From positions 1 through 13,244 of the forward strand of contig JAUXUZ010000142.1 of the NCBI GenBank assembly GCA_030680655.1: DNA of 13,244 nt, in the 5' to 3' direction. Each line of letters opens with the position of its first letter. Positions within the stretch are counted from its first letter, which is position 1. The position numbers and the translations under genes were made by a program. The stretch comes from Phycisphaerales bacterium (GTDB lineage Bacteria; Planctomycetota; Phycisphaerae; Phycisphaerales; UBA1924). Below are positions 1 to 6,911 of the stretch, in pieces. The notes beneath the pieces were generated by a model, which worked only from the letters and a program-made list of their open reading frames with translations, ran no database searches and had not been told where the DNA came from.

Positions 1-1
1 G

Positions 2-781
2 GGCGGGCCCGTCGCGACCGACACCGACGGGTACAAGACCTGGGAAGACGGCATGAAGCGCGAGGACTACCTCGACTTCACCTACGGCTGGATCAACGCC
101 TGCATCAACGGGCTCACCCCCACCGGCTCGCTCTTTATCAACATCCCCGACGACACCGCCGCTGAGATCGTCTGCTTCCTCAAGGGCCACCTGCCCACCA
201 AGCCGGTACGCCCGATGCACATGGTCAACTGGTGCGTCTGGCACTACCGCTTCGGCCAGAACCGGACCGACTCGTTCATCAACAGCAAGGTCCACTGCCT
301 CTACTTCTCGCCGTCGCCGGGCGGCCGCACCTGGAACCCCAAGGCCGTGCTCGAGCCCTCCGACCGCGCCACCACCTACTTCGACCCGCGCACCCAGAGC
401 AAGAAGGACGGCATGCCACCGGGCATGCGCATCCCCATGGACGTCTGGTACGGACCCTACTGGGGACGCATCCAGGGCAACAACACCGAACGCCGCGGCA
501 AGCACGACAACCAGCTCCCTGAGGCCTACCTCAACCGCGTCATCCGCTGCGCCAGCAACGAGGGGATGCTCGTGCTCGACCCGTTCCTGGGCAGCGGCAC
601 CACGGGCGTGGTGGCGCGCGAACTCAACCGCCGCTTCATCGGATGCGAGTACAGCGCGGCCAACGCCCTGAGCGCCTGGACGCGTGTGGCCGAGCTGGGG
701 GTCGCCCGGCCGCTGAGCACCTACGACGGGCTCAGCACCGCGATCCACAAACCCCGCTTTGTGCCCCGCAAGAAGATGTAA
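2..781 (+). CDS. Site-specific DNA methyltransferase, beta-class N4/N6 type, 5'-truncated by window edge
   Basis: Transfers a methyl group from S-adenosylmethionine to an exocyclic amino group of adenine or cytosine in DNA. The frame is open from base 2 with no stop before TAA at 779-781, so the Met at 53 is internal and the gene starts outside the window; 259 residues are visible. The AdoMet-binding motif I, DPFLGSGTT, is encoded at 578-604, close to the C-terminus, and is preceded by NQLPEAYLNRVI, the usual lead-in to this motif in pfam01555-type enzymes. A C-terminal motif I implies that the catalytic DPPY-type motif lies upstream (beta-class order), and that part is missing here. The middle section (about visible residues 70-150) probably holds target recognition; specificity cannot be read. 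No restriction endonuclease follows within the window, so it could be an orphan methylase or have its partner upstream. The class is secure; N4 versus N6 is not. Confidence 0.9.
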   Translation, partial: GGPVATDTDGYKTWEDGMKREDYLDFTYGWINACINGLTPTGSLFINIPDDTAAEIVCFLKGHLPTKPVRPMHMVNWCVWHYRFGQNRTDSFINSKVHCLYFSPSPGGRTWNPKAVLEPSDRATTYFDPRTQSKKDGMPPGMRIPMDVWYGPYWGRIQGNNTERRGKHDNQLPEAYLNRVIRCASNEGMLVLDPFLGSGTTGVVARELNRRFIGCEYSAANALSAWTRVAELGVARPLSTYDGLSTAIHKPRFVPRKKM

Positions 782-809
782 CCGGGTCACTTCTCCCGCT
801 TGTCGCCTG

Positions 810-828
810 CCCTGAAGCGGCCGCAGGG
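810..828 (+). terminator. Possible weak terminator hairpin after the methyltransferase gene
   Basis: CCCTG (810-814) pairs with CAGGG (824-828) around a 9-nt loop containing GCGGCCGC, 29 nt after the methyltransferase stop codon. A small ACCG-CTCA-CGGT hairpin follows at 829-840. There is no clear U-run, only a slightly AT-rich patch around 843-860, so intrinsic termination is a guess. The rest of the 155-nt gap (782-936) holds this AT-rich patch and the ribosome binding site of the next gene. Confidence 0.25.
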
Positions 829-925
829 ACCGCTCACGGTCGATTTAGACAACTTAATTCGATGCCCATCGAACCGTCCACCGGAACCCCCCGTAGAGTC
901 TCAGCCCGCCGGGGGGCGGTTACGC

Positions 926-931
926 AAGGGG
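926..931 (+). promoter_or_regulatory. Ribosome binding site that fixes the glycosyltransferase start
   Basis: AAGGGG lies 5 nt before the ATG at 937. The reading frame stays open upstream to 643 and has another ATG at 862, but only the 937 start combines a Shine-Dalgarno match with the beginning of the conserved fold (MRTLIAIPVFNEE). Confidence 0.6.
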
Positions 932-936
932 ACTCG

Positions 937-1698
937 ATGCGCACACTGATCGCCATCCCGGTCTTCAACGAAGAGCAGTACGTCGCCCGCGTGCTCGCCA
1001 GCGTGATCGCGTTCGCGCCCGGCCCGTCCACCGACATCCTGGTTATCGACGACGGCTCGACCGACGCCACCGCCGCGCTGGTTGAAAAGTTCCCGGTCCG
1101 CCTCATCCGGCACGACCGCAACCTCGGCTACGGCGCATCGATCATCGACGCCTTCGATTACGCCGCCCGCGAGAGCTACGACTGGGTGATCACCCTCGAC
1201 TGCGACGAGCAGCACGAGCCGGCCCGCATCCCGCTGTTTGTCCAGCAGCAGCGCAAGTCCGCCCGCGACATCCTCAGCGGCTCGCGCTACATCGCCTCGA
1301 TCGATGAGGCCACCACACCGCCGGCCGACCGGCGCGCCATCAACGTCGCCCTCACCGAAGAGATCAACCGCCGCCTCGGCTTCGAGCCGCCCCTCACCGA
1401 CGCGTTCTGCGGCTTCAAGAGCCACCGCGTATCGGCGCTCGCGCGCCTCAACCTCACCGAGCAGGGGTACGCCTTCCCCATGCAGTTCTGGGTGCAGGTT
1501 GCCGCGGCCGGGCTTACCGTCGGCGAGATCCCCGTCAAGCTGATCTACAAGGACCTCACCCGCAGCTTCGGCGGCGCACTCAACAACCCCACGACACGGC
1601 TCGCCCACTACCGTAACGTCCTCCACTGCGAGATCGAACGCTTCCGCGATCGGCTCCCCGCGCTCGCCGCCGCCGGCACCTCGTGCGGCTGCGGCTGA
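937..1698 (+). CDS. Glycosyltransferase family 2 (dolichol-phosphate-mannose-synthase-like)
   Basis: Predicted to transfer a sugar from a nucleotide-sugar donor to a lipid carrier or glycan at the inner face of the membrane. The 253-residue product starts directly with the GT-A core: IPVFNEE (7-13), VIDDGSTD (36-43) for nucleotide binding, and the metal-binding DCD (88-90) within LDCDEQHEP, the spacing typical of the DPM1-like branch. TDAFCGFK (154-161) matches the acceptor-side motif of this branch. No transmembrane segment is apparent, and the protein ends in a Cys/Gly-rich CGCG tail. The start at 937 is preferred over 862 because of the ribosome binding site and the family N-terminus. No other cell-wall or polysaccharide genes flank it, so donor and acceptor are unknown. 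It runs in the same direction as the next gene, 49 nt away, and may be cotranscribed with it. Confidence 0.9.
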   Translation: MRTLIAIPVFNEEQYVARVLASVIAFAPGPSTDILVIDDGSTDATAALVEKFPVRLIRHDRNLGYGASIIDAFDYAARESYDWVITLDCDEQHEPARIPLFVQQQRKSARDILSGSRYIASIDEATTPPADRRAINVALTEEINRRLGFEPPLTDAFCGFKSHRVSALARLNLTEQGYAFPMQFWVQVAAAGLTVGEIPVKLIYKDLTRSFGGALNNPTTRLAHYRNVLHCEIERFRDRLPALAAAGTSCGCG

Positions 1699-1747
1699 GC
1701 CGGGACGGGGCGCGGCGGGCGCTCTCCAACGCCCCAGGGAGCGGCGC

Positions 1748-3217
1748 ATGGTCAAGCGGGTCAGCTACGCTCTCTCCGTGGGAGCAGACGGCAAACAGAC
1801 CGGCCTCGCACCGACGGCCACCGCGCCGGTGGCGCAGCTCACCCCGCCCGGCACCGCCTGGCCGGGCCTGCTGCGCGCCCACGCCGCGCGCACCGCCGCC
1901 GACCCACAGGCGGCGAACTTTCGCAGCGAACTCGGCCTCCCCACGGGCAAGCCGGTGGTCATGAGCGGGCACCAGGCACAGTGGTGGCACGCGGGCATCT
2001 TTGCCAAGCAGATCGCGCTGGCCGCGCTGTGCGAAGGCGCAAGCGCCGCCGGCGCCTGGGTGGTTGTTGACCAAGACGCCAGCGACTCGCTCACCATCGC
2101 CTACCCCGCGCGCGCCGTCGGCGGCACGCTCCCCTCACGCGGCACGTGGGCGCTCGCGCCCGAGCCGATCGCCGCCCACCTCCGCGCCGACGTCGCCCTC
2201 TGCGACCTCCCCACGTTCGCGCCCACCCCACCGCCGACTGACGCCGCAACCCCGGATATCGCGCGGGCCCTCCGCGCCATCGCCGACTGCACCGCTCGCT
2301 GGGCCCACGCCGCGAGCGCCGCCGAGCAGATCGCCCGCGCAAACGCTGAGCTCGCCGCCGCGGCGCTCGGCCCGGCACAGACACCAACGCTCTTTTTCGC
2401 CACCGATCTGCTCCGCACCGCCGCCGCCCGCGCGCTCATCGAGAGGATGGCCGAAGACCCCGCGGCCTGTTCGCGGGCGTACAACCGCGCCGTCGCCGAG
2501 TCGGGCGTGCACACCGTGGCGCCGCTCAGCGCAGCGCCCGACAAAGGGCGCTTCGAGCTCCCCCTATGGCAACTCTCGGGCAAGGGGAACAAACCCACGC
2601 CGCGCCGTCGCGTCTTCGCCTCGACCCTCGGCGACACGCCGCTGGATTCCCTCGCACCGCGCGGCGTGCTGATGACCGCTCTGCTCCGCTGGCCCGGGTG
2701 CGACCTCTTCATCCACGGCACCGGCGGCGGGGCCACCGGTGAGGCCGGCGGCTACGACAAGGTCGCCGAACACTGGATGCGCAACTGGCTGGGCGCCGAG
2801 CTCGCCCCCAGTGTCGTGGCCACCGCCACGGCCCTGCTGCCGATGGGCGCTGCCCCCACCCTCGCCGAGCCCGACCTCGTCGCGGCGCACCGGCGCCTCG
2901 AGAACGCCCGGCACGCCCCGCGCACCCTCGGCGACGCCGCGGCCCAGCGCCACAAGGATGCCCTCGTCGCCCAGATCGCCGCCACGGCCGACCGGTCTGA
3001 GCGCCTCCGCCTCTACAAGCAACTCCAGCACCACCTGGAGGCCTACCGCACCGCCCACGCCGCTGAACTCCAGGCGGCGGGCCAGGCCGCGGCCGACACG
3101 GCCGAGGAGCTGGGTCGCCAGTCGATCCTGCGCGAAAGAACGTGGCCGTGGCCCCTCTTGCCGCGCACAATGGTGCTGGAGCTCCAGCGCACCGTGCGCG
3201 TGCAGCTCAAACCGTGA
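1748..3217 (+). CDS. Conserved protein of unknown function, GHQ / FIHGTGG family
   Basis: A 489-residue soluble protein with no signal peptide or membrane span. Recognisable blocks are MSGHQAQWWHAGIFAKQ (72-88), VVVDQD (105-110), DLFIHGTGGG (319-328) followed by YDKV (336-339), and a charged helical, probably coiled-coil region (about 380-465) ending in RTWPWPLLP. From memory, planctomycetes encode proteins with the same pattern (GHQ near the N-terminus, later LFIHGIGGAKYD, then a helical tail), annotated as hypothetical. The GHQ-plus-helical-tail layout faintly recalls BshC, the bacillithiol cysteine-adding enzyme, but I cannot claim homology. The sequence GGATGEAGGYDK appears to carry a few extra residues compared with the remembered GGAKYD. 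The ATG at 1748 has AGGGAG 6 nt upstream (1736-1741); a GTG at 1779 is a possible alternative start. It is followed after 8 nt by a small membrane protein and then by a binding protein, probably in one operon. Confidence 0.75.
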   Translation: MVKRVSYALSVGADGKQTGLAPTATAPVAQLTPPGTAWPGLLRAHAARTAADPQAANFRSELGLPTGKPVVMSGHQAQWWHAGIFAKQIALAALCEGASAAGAWVVVDQDASDSLTIAYPARAVGGTLPSRGTWALAPEPIAAHLRADVALCDLPTFAPTPPPTDAATPDIARALRAIADCTARWAHAASAAEQIARANAELAAAALGPAQTPTLFFATDLLRTAAARALIERMAEDPAACSRAYNRAVAESGVHTVAPLSAAPDKGRFELPLWQLSGKGNKPTPRRRVFASTLGDTPLDSLAPRGVLMTALLRWPGCDLFIHGTGGGATGEAGGYDKVAEHWMRNWLGAELAPSVVATATALLPMGAAPTLAEPDLVAAHRRLENARHAPRTLGDAAAQRHKDALVAQIAATADRSERLRLYKQLQHHLEAYRTAHAAELQAAGQAAADTAEELGRQSILRERTWPWPLLPRTMVLELQRTVRVQLKP

Positions 3218-3225
3218 CGGCGACC

Positions 3226-3357
3226 ATGGACGACCAGCCCTCCCTCATCACGCGCCTGCTCACATGGCTCTGGCGCGACGGCCCGATCTGGATCGTCGTC
3301 GGCAGCATCGCCTTCCTCGCTGTTGTGCTCCTGCTGCGCGCGGGTGGTGACCGGTGA
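3226..3357 (+). CDS. Small single-span membrane protein, 43 aa
   Basis: A 43-residue product with a short hydrophilic N-terminus (MDDQPSLITRLLTWLWRDG), one hydrophobic segment at about 20-38 (IWIVVGSIAFLAVVLLL), and a tiny RAGGDR tail. I do not recognise it. The evidence for a real gene is positional: its ATG lies 8 nt after the previous stop codon, and its TGA stop (3355-3357) overlaps the GTG start of the next gene (GTGA at 3354-3357), the usual sign of translational coupling. The ribosome binding site is weak, again fitting coupled translation. The same frame is open back to 3142, but that part overlaps the upstream gene and encodes nothing domain-like. It may anchor or assist the neighbouring binding protein; this is inference. 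Confidence 0.6.
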   Translation: MDDQPSLITRLLTWLWRDGPIWIVVGSIAFLAVVLLLRAGGDR

Positions 3358-4478
3358 ACAAGCGCACGCTCTTGATCTGCGCCGCCATCGCCGCGGTCCT
3401 CGCCGCCGCCGTGACGTTCTGGTTCAGCAGCGACGCCGGCGGAGTCAGCGAGGAAACCACGCGGGCGACCCGAACGCGCAACCGCCACCCGTGGCGAACC
3501 GGCCGCCTCGCCTTCGTCCCCGAGACCGTCGAGCAGGCGTTCGTCCCGCACCCGCGCATCGTCGCGCTCGCGCCCGGCATCGCGCAGATCGTCCGTGACC
3601 TCGGCTGCGCGCAGCTGTTGGTTGGGCGGCACTCGGCCGACGAGTGGTCCGAGCCGCGCCTCCGCGTCTGCTGCGACCCGCAGGGGATCGACTACGAGAA
3701 CCTCCTGGCCGCCGACCCCACCCACATCTTCCTCCAGTGGGGCGACAACCCGATCCCCCCGCGCCTCACCGCCCTGGCGATCGAGAGGAAGTGGACGGTC
3801 GTCAACATCCCGCTCCTGCAGCTCGACGACATCACCCACGCCGTCAACACCGTCCACGCCGCCATCCAACCACAGGAGCTCGACGCGCTGCGGTGGGAGC
3901 GCGCCCACACCGCCACCAACACGCCAGACGGCCGCCCGAGCGCGCAGCCGAGCGAGGCCGAGCAGAATCTCGCCGTCGCGCTGCTGATGCTGCTGCAGCG
4001 ATTCGAAGCGGCGCTGGTGCCAGACGAGACCCTCGCCAGCGCCGGGCGCATCTTGCTCCTCTACCAGGGAGACGGCGAGCAGGCAACCGGCGGCGGACGC
4101 CCGGCAGCGCTGGGCCCGGGCTCGTACCACCACGACCTGCTGCTGCGGCTCGGCGGGCGCACCGCAACAACGCAAGGGCAAGTGTTCATGCCGCTCGACG
4201 GCGAGGATGTCGCGCGCCTCGCCCCCGACGCGATCATCATCATCCGACCACGCTCCAGCGGCGCTGCGCAAGCAAGCGCCGCACCAACCACCGGCGAGCT
4301 CCTCGCGTCACTCGGCGTGATCGCACGCCTGAACATCCCCGCCGTCAGGAACAACCGCATCGCGATCATCGACGAACCGATGTCGCTCATCCCCGGCACC
4401 AACATGGCCGAAGTTGCCGACCACCTTCGCGCGATCCTCAAGCGATGGGCAATCTCCGCAACGCCCGACAGCCGCTGA
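3354..4478 (+). CDS. BtuF/TroA-like periplasmic binding protein (cobalamin/iron-siderophore type), membrane-anchored or secreted
   Basis: Resembles the helical-backbone binding proteins that deliver vitamin B12 or ferric siderophores to ABC importers. The 374-residue product has a hydrophobic N-terminal segment (5-23), an uncleaved anchor or signal peptide, with no lipobox Cys. The first lobe begins at PRIVALAPGIAQIVRDLGCAQ (67-87), followed by LVGRHSADEW and DPQGIDYENLLAADPTHIFLQ (108-128). The second lobe contains GPGSYHHDLLLRLGGRTA (254-271), a hallmark of this fold, and PDAIIIIRP (291-299). A stretch rich in Ala, Pro and Gln (about 185-205) is probably a linker. It starts with GTG and overlaps the stop codon of the small membrane protein. 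No permease or ATPase gene is in the window, so the ligand is unknown and a sensing or scavenging role is possible. The fold assignment is fairly safe; the substrate is not. Confidence 0.8.
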   Translation: MNKRTLLICAAIAAVLAAAVTFWFSSDAGGVSEETTRATRTRNRHPWRTGRLAFVPETVEQAFVPHPRIVALAPGIAQIVRDLGCAQLLVGRHSADEWSEPRLRVCCDPQGIDYENLLAADPTHIFLQWGDNPIPPRLTALAIERKWTVVNIPLLQLDDITHAVNTVHAAIQPQELDALRWERAHTATNTPDGRPSAQPSEAEQNLAVALLMLLQRFEAALVPDETLASAGRILLLYQGDGEQATGGGRPAALGPGSYHHDLLLRLGGRTATTQGQVFMPLDGEDVARLAPDAIIIIRPRSSGAAQASAAPTTGELLASLGVIARLNIPAVRNNRIAIIDEPMSLIPGTNMAEVADHLRAILKRWAISATPDSR

Positions 4479-4596
4479 AAAACGCGGGTCCCACCGAACA
4501 AACCCCCTTTTTCTCCCAATGCGCCGCGCTGCGCTGGTCCAAGCCCGATCCGCGTGGTAAGTTCCCGGTACGCCGCGTCTTCGTTCACCCGTTGCT

Positions 4597-4603
4597 GGAG
4601 GGG
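4597..4603 (+). promoter_or_regulatory. Strong Shine-Dalgarno in front of an out-of-frame ATG in the beta-helix gene leader
   Basis: GGAGGGG is followed after 4 nt by ATG (4608-4610). That ATG is not in frame with the secreted protein, whose start at 4633 has its own AAGAGG (4621-4626). The frame from 4608 runs to the TAA at 4854-4856 (82 codons), overlaps the real gene and encodes an Arg-rich, shadow-like product. The remainder of the 154-nt gap (4479-4632) shows a CCCCC/TTTTT patch at 4503-4512 but no convincing terminator or promoter. Confidence 0.3.
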
Positions 4604-4632
4604 CGTGATGCGGGCACACCAAGAGGCCCATC

Positions 4633-6789
4633 ATGCAACGATTCATCTCTTCGTTCGCGGCGTTGCTTGCACTCTGCTCACCGGCTCTCGCCCAGCACGC
4701 CGGCGGCGTCAATATCGATTTCAACGCCGCCACCGGCGCCGGAGCCGGTCAGCCCACCATCCTGTTCGGCGGGGCTGCGGCCCAGGGCGGCTACTGGAAC
4801 CCCATCAACCCTCCGCTCACATCCGGTGGCAGCGCGGTCATCCGCAACCTCGGTAACTCGGCGAACGCCGTAACGCTCTCGTGGACTTGGGCCGGCAGCG
4901 CCACTCGCGGAGTCGTCAGTTCCAACAACGCCAACACGACCGGCGACAACGAACTGCTGATGGACGATGGGCTGGACCTGGGCGCGCCCGGCGTCAACCA
5001 CGATTTCCTGATCGGCACGTTTGCCCCGGGCCTCTACCGCGTCACGACGTACGCCGCCGCGCCCGACAGCGCCGCATACCGCACGTCGATCTCCGTTCGC
5101 ACCACACAGACCACCCTCGCATCCCAGCAGATCGGCGGCGCCATCGCCGCCGGCGGGGTCTACACGCAGGGCATCACCCACGCGTCGCACACCATTCCGC
5201 TCTACATCAACGGTGGGATCTCGATCACCGCCTCGACGGTCGTCACCTTCGGGACGATCAACGGCCTGCAGGTCCAACGACTCAGCCCTACTCGCCTCTA
5301 CGTAAACAGCGAACAAACGCAGGCGTCCGATGGGCTCACCTGGAGCACCGCCTTCTCCAGCCTGCAGACCGCCCTCACCATCGCCCGCGCCACGCCGACG
5401 GTCACCGAGGTCTGGATCGCACGCGGCACGCACCGCACCGACCGTTTCCCGCAGATCAACAACGATCCGGCCGCGACGTTCGATCTCCCGCCGGGCTGTT
5501 CGCTCTACGGCGGCTTTGTCGGTGGCGAAGCAACGCTCGCCGCCCGCCCCGACCCGATGCTCCCCGCCAATCAGACCATCCTCACCGGCGAGATCGGCGA
5601 CGCCGCGTCGATCACCGACAACGCGCTCACCGTTGTCACCCTCAGCGGCGCCGGCGTCAGCACGCTCGACGGGCTCGTGATCGACCGCGGCGGCAACGCC
5701 GAGGACTTCTCCGAGCCCGCCCCCGGCGTCTGGGCCATCGGCCGCACCCTGACGGTTTCGCGTTGCATCTTCAGGCGGTGCAACGGCTCGAGCAGGGCCG
5801 CCCTTCACGCCGGACCTGCTTCCACCGTCACCGCCAGCCGCTGCATCTTCGAGGACAACACGTCCAGCAACACCGTCGCCGCCGTCTGCGAGGAGGGCAA
5901 CCTGACGATCGACCGCTGCACCTTCCGCCGCAACGCCACCCGCGCCAATTTCTACGGGAGCGTCTGCTCGGCGCGCCTGGGCACCCTCTCGCTCACCAAC
6001 TCCCTCTTCCACGGCAACGCCCCCACGCTCCCGCTGAGCGGGGCGTTGTTCCTCCTGAGCGTCTACGCCTCGGACGTGACCGTCGCCAACTGCACCATGG
6101 CCGACAACCTCTCCGCGGGCATCACCATGAACGCCCCGTTCTTCTCCGACCCACAGCCCAGCCTGCGCATCCGCAACTGCATCCTCTGGGGCAACACCCG
6201 CCCGATCTCCCCCGAGTGGACCACCGAGCAGCAGCAGATCCGCAACACCGCGCCGGCCGCGACGTTCACCGTCACCGACTCAATCATCGACGGCTGGACC
6301 GGCACGCTGGCGACACCCGCGGACCTCAACTTCGCTGGCAATCCGCAGTTTGTAGACCCCGACGGTCCAGACAACACGCCGGGCAACGCCGACGACAACT
6401 ACCAACTCGCACCGTTCTCACCGGCCCGTGACTCCGGCTGGAGCAACGGACTCTCGTCGACGCTCACCGTCGACCTCGCCGGCAGCCCGCGGCGCGTCGA
6501 CGACACCGCCATCGCCAACCGTGGCTTCGGCGCTTCGTTCATCGACCGCGGCTGCTACGAAGCGCAGTCTGCCAGCGCACCGTGCCCCGCCGATCTCGGC
6601 TCCACCGGCGGAGTCGCCGGGCCCGACGGCACCCGCAACAACAACGACTTCATCGTCTTCATCGACCTGTTCTTTGCCCACGATTCCCGCGCCGACGTCG
6701 GCCGCACGGGCGGCATCGCGGGCCCCGACGGCGCGTTCAACAACAACGACTTCATCGTCTTCATCGACGATTTCTTCACGCCCTGCTAA
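4633..6789 (+). CDS. Secreted right-handed beta-helix protein with C-terminal double dockerin-like domain
   Basis: An exported 718-residue protein. The signal peptide is MQRFISSFAALLALCSPALA with likely cleavage before QHAGG. Residues about 21-218 form a Ser/Thr/Ala-rich, beta-sandwich-like domain of unknown role. RLYVNSEQTQASDGLTWSTA (221-240) opens the section typical of choice-of-anchor-Q/parallel beta-helix proteins, with VWIARGTHRTDRF and LYGGFVGGEATL following. Repeated motifs such as VSRCIFRRCNG, ASRCIFEDNTS, IDRCTFRRNAT and RNCILWGN are beta-helix rungs. FVDPDGPDNTPG (573 on) to FSPARDSG closes the helix. Residues 651-718 (from CPADLG to the terminal Cys) are two 34-residue dockerin-like repeats with D..GGxAGPDG and NNNDFIVFID, probably Ca-binding and used for surface attachment. 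Similar helices bind or cleave polysaccharides, but no catalytic residues can be assigned. Start chosen for the signal peptide and AAGAGG 6 nt upstream. Confidence 0.85.
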   Translation: MQRFISSFAALLALCSPALAQHAGGVNIDFNAATGAGAGQPTILFGGAAAQGGYWNPINPPLTSGGSAVIRNLGNSANAVTLSWTWAGSATRGVVSSNNANTTGDNELLMDDGLDLGAPGVNHDFLIGTFAPGLYRVTTYAAAPDSAAYRTSISVRTTQTTLASQQIGGAIAAGGVYTQGITHASHTIPLYINGGISITASTVVTFGTINGLQVQRLSPTRLYVNSEQTQASDGLTWSTAFSSLQTALTIARATPTVTEVWIARGTHRTDRFPQINNDPAATFDLPPGCSLYGGFVGGEATLAARPDPMLPANQTILTGEIGDAASITDNALTVVTLSGAGVSTLDGLVIDRGGNAEDFSEPAPGVWAIGRTLTVSRCIFRRCNGSSRAALHAGPASTVTASRCIFEDNTSSNTVAAVCEEGNLTIDRCTFRRNATRANFYGSVCSARLGTLSLTNSLFHGNAPTLPLSGALFLLSVYASDVTVANCTMADNLSAGITMNAPFFSDPQPSLRIRNCILWGNTRPISPEWTTEQQQIRNTAPAATFTVTDSIIDGWTGTLATPADLNFAGNPQFVDPDGPDNTPGNADDNYQLAPFSPARDSGWSNGLSSTLTVDLAGSPRRVDDTAIANRGFGASFIDRGCYEAQSASAPCPADLGSTGGVAGPDGTRNNNDFIVFIDLFFAHDSRADVGRTGGIAGPDGAFNNNDFIVFIDDFFTPC
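6636..6768 (+). repeat. 31-nt perfect direct repeat encoding the dockerin-like Ca loops
   Basis: The same 31 bases occur at 6636-6666 and 6738-6768, exactly 102 nt (34 codons) apart and in the same frame, both encoding NNNDFIVFID. Flanking codons differ more (STGGVAGPDG versus RTGGIAGPDG). This marks an internal tandem duplication within the C-terminal domain, with the core kept identical at DNA level. Confidence 0.85.
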
Positions 6790-6805
6790 CGAGCCCGGTA
6801 CGGTT

Positions 6806-6829
6806 GCACAGGGTCGGCCAACCTTGTGC
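6806..6829 (+). terminator. Hairpin after the beta-helix gene (possible terminator or leader element)
   Basis: GCACAGGG (6806-6813) pairs with CCTTGTGC (6822-6829), eight pairs including one G-U, with an 8-nt loop. The stem can extend outward through GGTT (6802-6805) and AACC (6833-6836). It begins 16 nt after the stop codon of the beta-helix gene, where a terminator would be expected, but no U-run follows. Confidence 0.4.
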
Positions 6830-6865
6830 GTCAACCAGCAGATCCCACCCAACTTCGCCACCGTT

Positions 6866-6883
6866 CCTGTGCTTCCGCACAGG
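6866..6883 (+). promoter_or_regulatory. Perfect 7-bp hairpin with TTCC loop in the argS leader
   Basis: CCTGTGC (6866-6872), TTCC loop, GCACAGG (6877-6883), ending 28 nt before the argS ATG. Its arms can also pair with the arms of the hairpin at 6806-6829, because both use the same core sequence, so alternative folds are possible. No T-box consensus (AGGGUGG...ACC) is present, so I do not call it a T-box. Confidence 0.4.
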
Positions 6884-6911
6884 GCTCGTGACTTCCCTAC
6901 CCTCGCCTCCA

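Larger units (their letters stand above)
6789..6889. repeat. 101-nt segment bounded by 8-bp inverted repeats, before argS
   Basis: ACGAGCCC (6789-6796) and GGGCTCGT (6882-6889) are perfect inverted repeats enclosing 85 nt. Inside lie two hairpins that share the octamer GCACAGGG (6806-6813 and 6877-6884). The left arm begins on the last base of the stop codon of the beta-helix gene. It could be a REP/MITE-like intergenic unit or one structured leader for argS; the window alone cannot decide. Confidence 0.5.

Noticed and set aside
643..936. N-terminal extension of the glycosyltransferase back to 643
   Set aside because: It would overlap the methyltransferase end; the extension is Arg/Ala-rich with no domain, and the ribosome binding site and conserved fold point to 937.
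894..1771. TAnnnT hexamers near starts (TAGAGT 894-899, TACGCT 1766-1771, and TAAGTT 4558-4563 before the beta-helix gene) as -10 boxes
   Set aside because: None has a -35 hexamer at 16-18 nt with more than chance similarity to TTGACA, and 1766 lies inside the likely coding region.
3207..4271. Long 354-aa minus-strand open frame opposite the binding-protein gene
   Set aside because: Composition is shadow-like (rich in Arg, Gly, Val and Asp), there is no recognisable motif, and the plus-strand gene has clear family blocks and operon spacing.
4678..6012. 444-aa minus-strand open frame inside the beta-helix gene
   Set aside because: High-GC antisense shadow (runs of GGDG, AGG, RR) with no domain; the plus strand has a signal peptide, beta-helix rungs and a dockerin-like tail.
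6806..6911. T-box riboswitch in front of argS
   Set aside because: No T-box consensus, no specifier-loop architecture, and the segment is too short; T-boxes are mainly a Firmicutes feature.
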